NCBI GenBank assembly: GCA_965234685.1
Contig: OZ248539.1
Span: 2,914,001-2,978,000 of the forward strand
DNA length: 64,000 nt
Direction: 5' to 3'
Origin: Fimbriimonas planktonicus
GTDB taxonomy: Bacteria > Armatimonadota > Fimbriimonadia > Fimbriimonadales > Fimbriimonadaceae
Part shown: positions 63,158 to 64,000 of the stretch, one piece after another
Layout: the number at the start of each line of letters is the position of its first letter
Position numbering within the stretch: the first letter of the stretch is position 1
Position numbers and translations under genes: made by a program
The notes under the pieces: generated by a model
Told to the model about the DNA's origin: nothing
Seen by the model: the letters and a program-made list of their open reading frames with translations, nothing else
The model's database searches: none

Positions 63158-64000
63158 TGCTTTTCGTTCACTCGGTATTGGTAGGTGACGGTCTCTGTCC
63201 CGCCAGCAGATCGATCGAACGTTCCCCATCCTTGTTCATTGATGAAAGCGCACCGGAACGCGCCGGCACCAGTCTTGGGTCGGAAACTCATTTGATGGTT
63301 TGCTCCGTCGACGGAGAACCCGGTCAGGCTGACGTAGGCACCATAAGAAGCCATCGCGCGACCGTAGTGGTCACTACATTCCACTTCATTGTACGGGTTT
63401 CGGCGATTGGCCGAGTATCGAGAATGAATGGCTTTTACAATCGAGAGACCCTCACGCACCATCCCTTCGGCGATCATGTGCGCCGCGACCTGATGCTCAA
63501 AGCCAGACATGCATTCGTTGAAGTACCCGACCGCCCACGCATCCGATCCCTTAGCGATAGATTCCTTCGCGCCTCCCCTTGGGAAGCTACACATGATCAG
63601 TCCTGCTTCACCTGGAGTGGCGTACCAGCGGCCACCCGGTATTGCTTTCATCTTTCGCCGGTATTCCCAAATATCGTCAAAGAAGTTGTGTCGATAAAGC
63701 GCTCGCAATGCACTCTGGGTTTCAGCAACGGGAACCACTCGCGGCAGGCCAAGTTGTAGTGCCCATGCTTGCCCAAGAAGTTGATCAATGTGGCAGCCGA
63801 CGTTTGTGTTGTTCGCCTCCGGATGCGCGGGGTCGGTGAGGTTGATGAAGTACTCGCCGTTATAGAGCTCGCGCACTAGATTCTGCGCGCCCCGTTCTGC
63901 GAGCGCGCGACAGCGAGCGGCGAAGATTTCATCCTTCATCACAAGCGCCATCGCTTCGGATGCCCGAAGCGCGGCAACATACAGACCCGAAATCCAGGCG
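63154..64000 (-). CDS. GH116-family glycosidase, C-terminal part (gene cut by window edge)
   Basis: The frame is open to the window edge, so only the last 281 residues or so are seen. The sequence follows the GH116 (DUF608, non-lysosomal glucosylceramidase-like) barrel: LYVAALRASE and TNVGCHIDQLLGQAWALQLG (acid/base Asp region). The tail motif NPYNEVECSDHYGRAMASYG is nearly diagnostic. Known members are beta-glucosidases, beta-xylosidases or glucosylceramidases. Its stop overlaps the start of the RbsD-like gene by 4 bases, so the two act together, perhaps with released sugar handled by the mutarotase-like protein. Confidence 0.9.
   Translation of the reverse strand, partial: AWISGLYVAALRASEAMALVMKDEIFAARCRALAERGAQNLVRELYNGEYFINLTDPAHPEANNTNVGCHIDQLLGQAWALQLGLPRVVPVAETQSALRALYRHNFFDDIWEYRRKMKAIPGGRWYATPGEAGLIMCSFPRGGAKESIAKGSDAWAVGYFNECMSGFEHQVAAHMIAEGMVREGLSIVKAIHSRYSANRRNPYNEVECSDHYGRAMASYGAYVSLTGFSVDGANHQMSFRPKTGAGAFRCAFINEQGWGTFDRSAGGTETVTYQYRVNEKQ

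Overview
The window is bacterial chromosome, gene-dense and mostly GC-rich (a 60-base line at 7981-8040 counts 37 G+C). Several things point to a diderm, non-proteobacterial lineage. These are many secreted or lipid-anchored proteins, an LptC-like envelope protein, a type IV prepilin-like protein with a C-terminal F-x-DG-H motif, CsrA, and a large set of secreted glycosidases and beta-propeller proteins. The mix resembles Armatimonadota (Fimbriimonas-like). That assignment is an inference from gene style, not from a marker gene.

1-7633: housekeeping. A cut-off thymidylate kinase gene points left. To its right is a tight co-directional run: csrA, a membrane protein, ribF, a small anchored protein, an M29 aminopeptidase, a holin-like membrane protein, yvcK, gmk, coaBC and a TfoX-like gene, many overlapping by 4 bases. 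7630-12342 holds an APC permease, an AT-rich SIR2-TPR gene that looks imported (candidate defence NADase) and fumC. 12463-20368 holds an unrecognised coiled-coil protein, a DUF4332 protein, queE, a lipoprotein, an FAD oxidoreductase, a divergent receiver-domain protein, a YbaN-like protein, a PP2C phosphatase and queC.

20365-27957 (minus) is an envelope cluster: an LptC-like protein, a lipoprotein with carboxypeptidase-regulatory-like repeats, a 900-residue secreted protein and a secreted S9 peptidase. 28015-34824 (minus) is accessory in character. A HepT-like gene, a STAND NTPase and a TPR protein with an exact 147-base internal duplication form a likely operon. A long-chain acyl-CoA ligase, a DUF6614-like gene and a small HEPN-like two-gene cassette lie upstream. 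34864-52404 holds alaS, a secreted pilin-like protein, a GH81 beta-1,3-glucanase, an NTF2-like protein, aconitase, an STN-domain protein, a TolB-like propeller protein and a four-module PA14/dehydrogenase/ThuA/DUF1080 protein.

52470-59560 is the most structured region. A tRNA-Arg(CCT) gene is followed by a galactoside cassette (GH36 alpha-galactosidase, LacI-family regulator, prepilin, tiny lipoprotein, secreted clan GH-D enzyme). The cassette ends at a degenerate copy of the 3' half of the same tRNA, as expected for an old integration at a tRNA attachment site. A near-perfect 31-base palindrome covers the start of the LacI-family gene, and its core half-site recurs just upstream of the GH36 gene. 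59618-64000 holds an Asp-box sialidase-like protein, a polytopic membrane protein, a small secreted protein, and a secreted RbsD/FucU-like protein overlapping a cut-off GH116 glycosidase gene.

Best candidates for something undescribed: the HepT-like/STAND/TPR operon, the SIR2-TPR gene, the tRNA-bounded galactoside island with its operator pair, and the exported RbsD-like protein coupled to GH116.
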